Assembly: GCA_914767715.1 (NCBI GenBank)
Contig: OU612066.1
Location: forward strand, 20,806,283-20,870,282
Direction: 5' to 3'
Length of the DNA: 64,000 bases
Origin: Membranipora membranacea
Taxonomy: Eukaryota; Bryozoa; Gymnolaemata; Cheilostomatida; Membraniporidae
The position numbers and the translations under genes are program-made. This document shows, piece by piece, positions 63,251-64,000 of the stretch. Position 1 is the first letter of the stretch. Each line of letters starts with the position of its first letter. Under the pieces are notes generated by a model, which saw nothing but the letters and a program-made list of their open reading frames with translations, ran no database searches and had not been told where the DNA came from.

Positions 63251-64000
63251 TTAATCATAGAGAAGTTCATAACACATCACAGAATGCTGATGATAACTGG
63301 ACACCAGCAGTCTGTTATTCTCTGTCCATAAATCACACACTTGAGTCTGTACTCCTTCTTGATCGTTAAATTCTGTTATGAGTTCACCTGAAATTTGCAA
63401 TAGAGGATAAGAAAGTAATATGCAGAACAGAACAATGTAACAAAATCCGTACATTTAACTGGTGGTTTGGTTGCTTCGATGAGGGTACTGATCCCCTAAT
63501 CCCTAACTAATTAAACCAGGACTTTGTAGTACTCTATTGTTATATGGAAGACCTACATGTATATAATACAATTTAACGAGTAAAGTTCTTACCAGTCGCT
63601 GTATTTAGAACTTCTATCCATACACCTCTCTTACTGCCCCCGTGTCCATTTCCACTGACCAGTACTACATCATTACTGCAGGCTACAGAGAATGGTCCTG
63701 CTGTGAGGCTTGTAGTCCAGAGCTCAGTCTCTGTGTTCATGTTGAACTTGAATACCTGAGCAGGTGTGTAAATGGTGATGATGACAGAGTCTTCTCCTGC
63801 TGAACACATGGATATGTGGGTGTTGGGCGGGATCTTAGGACATGGAATCTGTCTCATCACTTTCCCGTTGAGATTATAGATAGTGATTCTCTTATTAGTG
63901 GCATCAGCAGCAAAAATCTGGTTTCTTACAATACAAAGCTTGTTCCCAGTTGTGCCATTGCGGTCAGTGTGATCCCAGGAGGTGATCTGTTGACCATTCA
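63251..64000 (-). CDS. TRIM-C, 3' end (exons 7-8 only, truncated by the window)
   Basis: Minus-strand exon 8 is 63387-63251 (137 bases, same length as in TRIM-A and -B). Exon 7 runs from beyond 64000 to 63593, with a GTAAGAAC donor. The visible propeller-like strands read RITIYNLNGK, MRQIPCPKIPPNTHISM and DVVLVSGNGHGGSKRGVW, then LWTENNRLLVSSYHQ. The frame is open to the window edge. The RING/B-box exons should lie to the right. Confidence 0.88.

Overview
This is animal (metazoan) nuclear DNA. Genes are split into short exons with GT-AG introns of roughly 0.1-0.9 kb. The recognisable products are C-type lectins, TRIM-type RING/B-box proteins and a peroxisomal-type acyl-CoA oxidase. The rest is AT-rich, with SINEs, a decayed LINE, MITE-like hairpins and microsatellites. 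The gene content suggests an invertebrate, but nothing I can see fixes the phylum. There are no bacterial operons, CRISPR arrays or intact viral genes.

Layout. At 1.4-3.8 kb (+) and 14.4-16.7 kb (-), two intact three-exon secreted C-type lectin genes sit in about 2.3-kb inverted copies of one another. Between them are a lone decayed TRIM last exon (5.9 kb), one copy of a repeat whose head is the 5' end of U2 snRNA (its sister lies at 1.1 kb), and a frame-broken LINE reverse transcriptase (12.6-13.6 kb). From 20.4 to 25.6 kb on the minus strand, nine exons of an acyl-CoA oxidase can be read. Three lesions, two of them in highly conserved motifs, suggest a pseudogene. A tRNA-derived SINE lies in its second intron. 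A TA-rich minisatellite fills 28.98-29.6 kb.

From 30.4 kb to the right edge the window is a tandem triplication of a tail-to-tail two-gene module. Each module has an orphan gene on the plus strand (called X here) followed by a TRIM gene on the minus strand (RING, B-box 1, B-box 2, coiled coil, beta-propeller-like C-terminus). Module 1 has an intact 7-exon X1 (308 aa) and an intact 8-exon TRIM-A (624 aa). Module 2 keeps only the last exon of X (X2) and an intact TRIM-B (624 aa). Module 3 has exons 4-7 of X (X3) and TRIM-C, which runs off the window. Exon lengths and phases match base for base between copies, so I could assign splice sites by comparing paralogues.

The lectins and the expanded TRIM family are the kinds of gene often used in invertebrate innate immunity. 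X has no family I recognise. Its constant pairing with TRIM makes it the most interesting unknown protein here. The most unusual DNA signal is a set of tiny palindromic insertions (27, 37 and 47 bp) that begin CATAAACAT and end ATGTTTATG, each flanked by a perfect 8-bp target-site duplication. A fourth, degenerate copy lies in a lectin intron. They look like nearly bare hAT-type terminal repeats.
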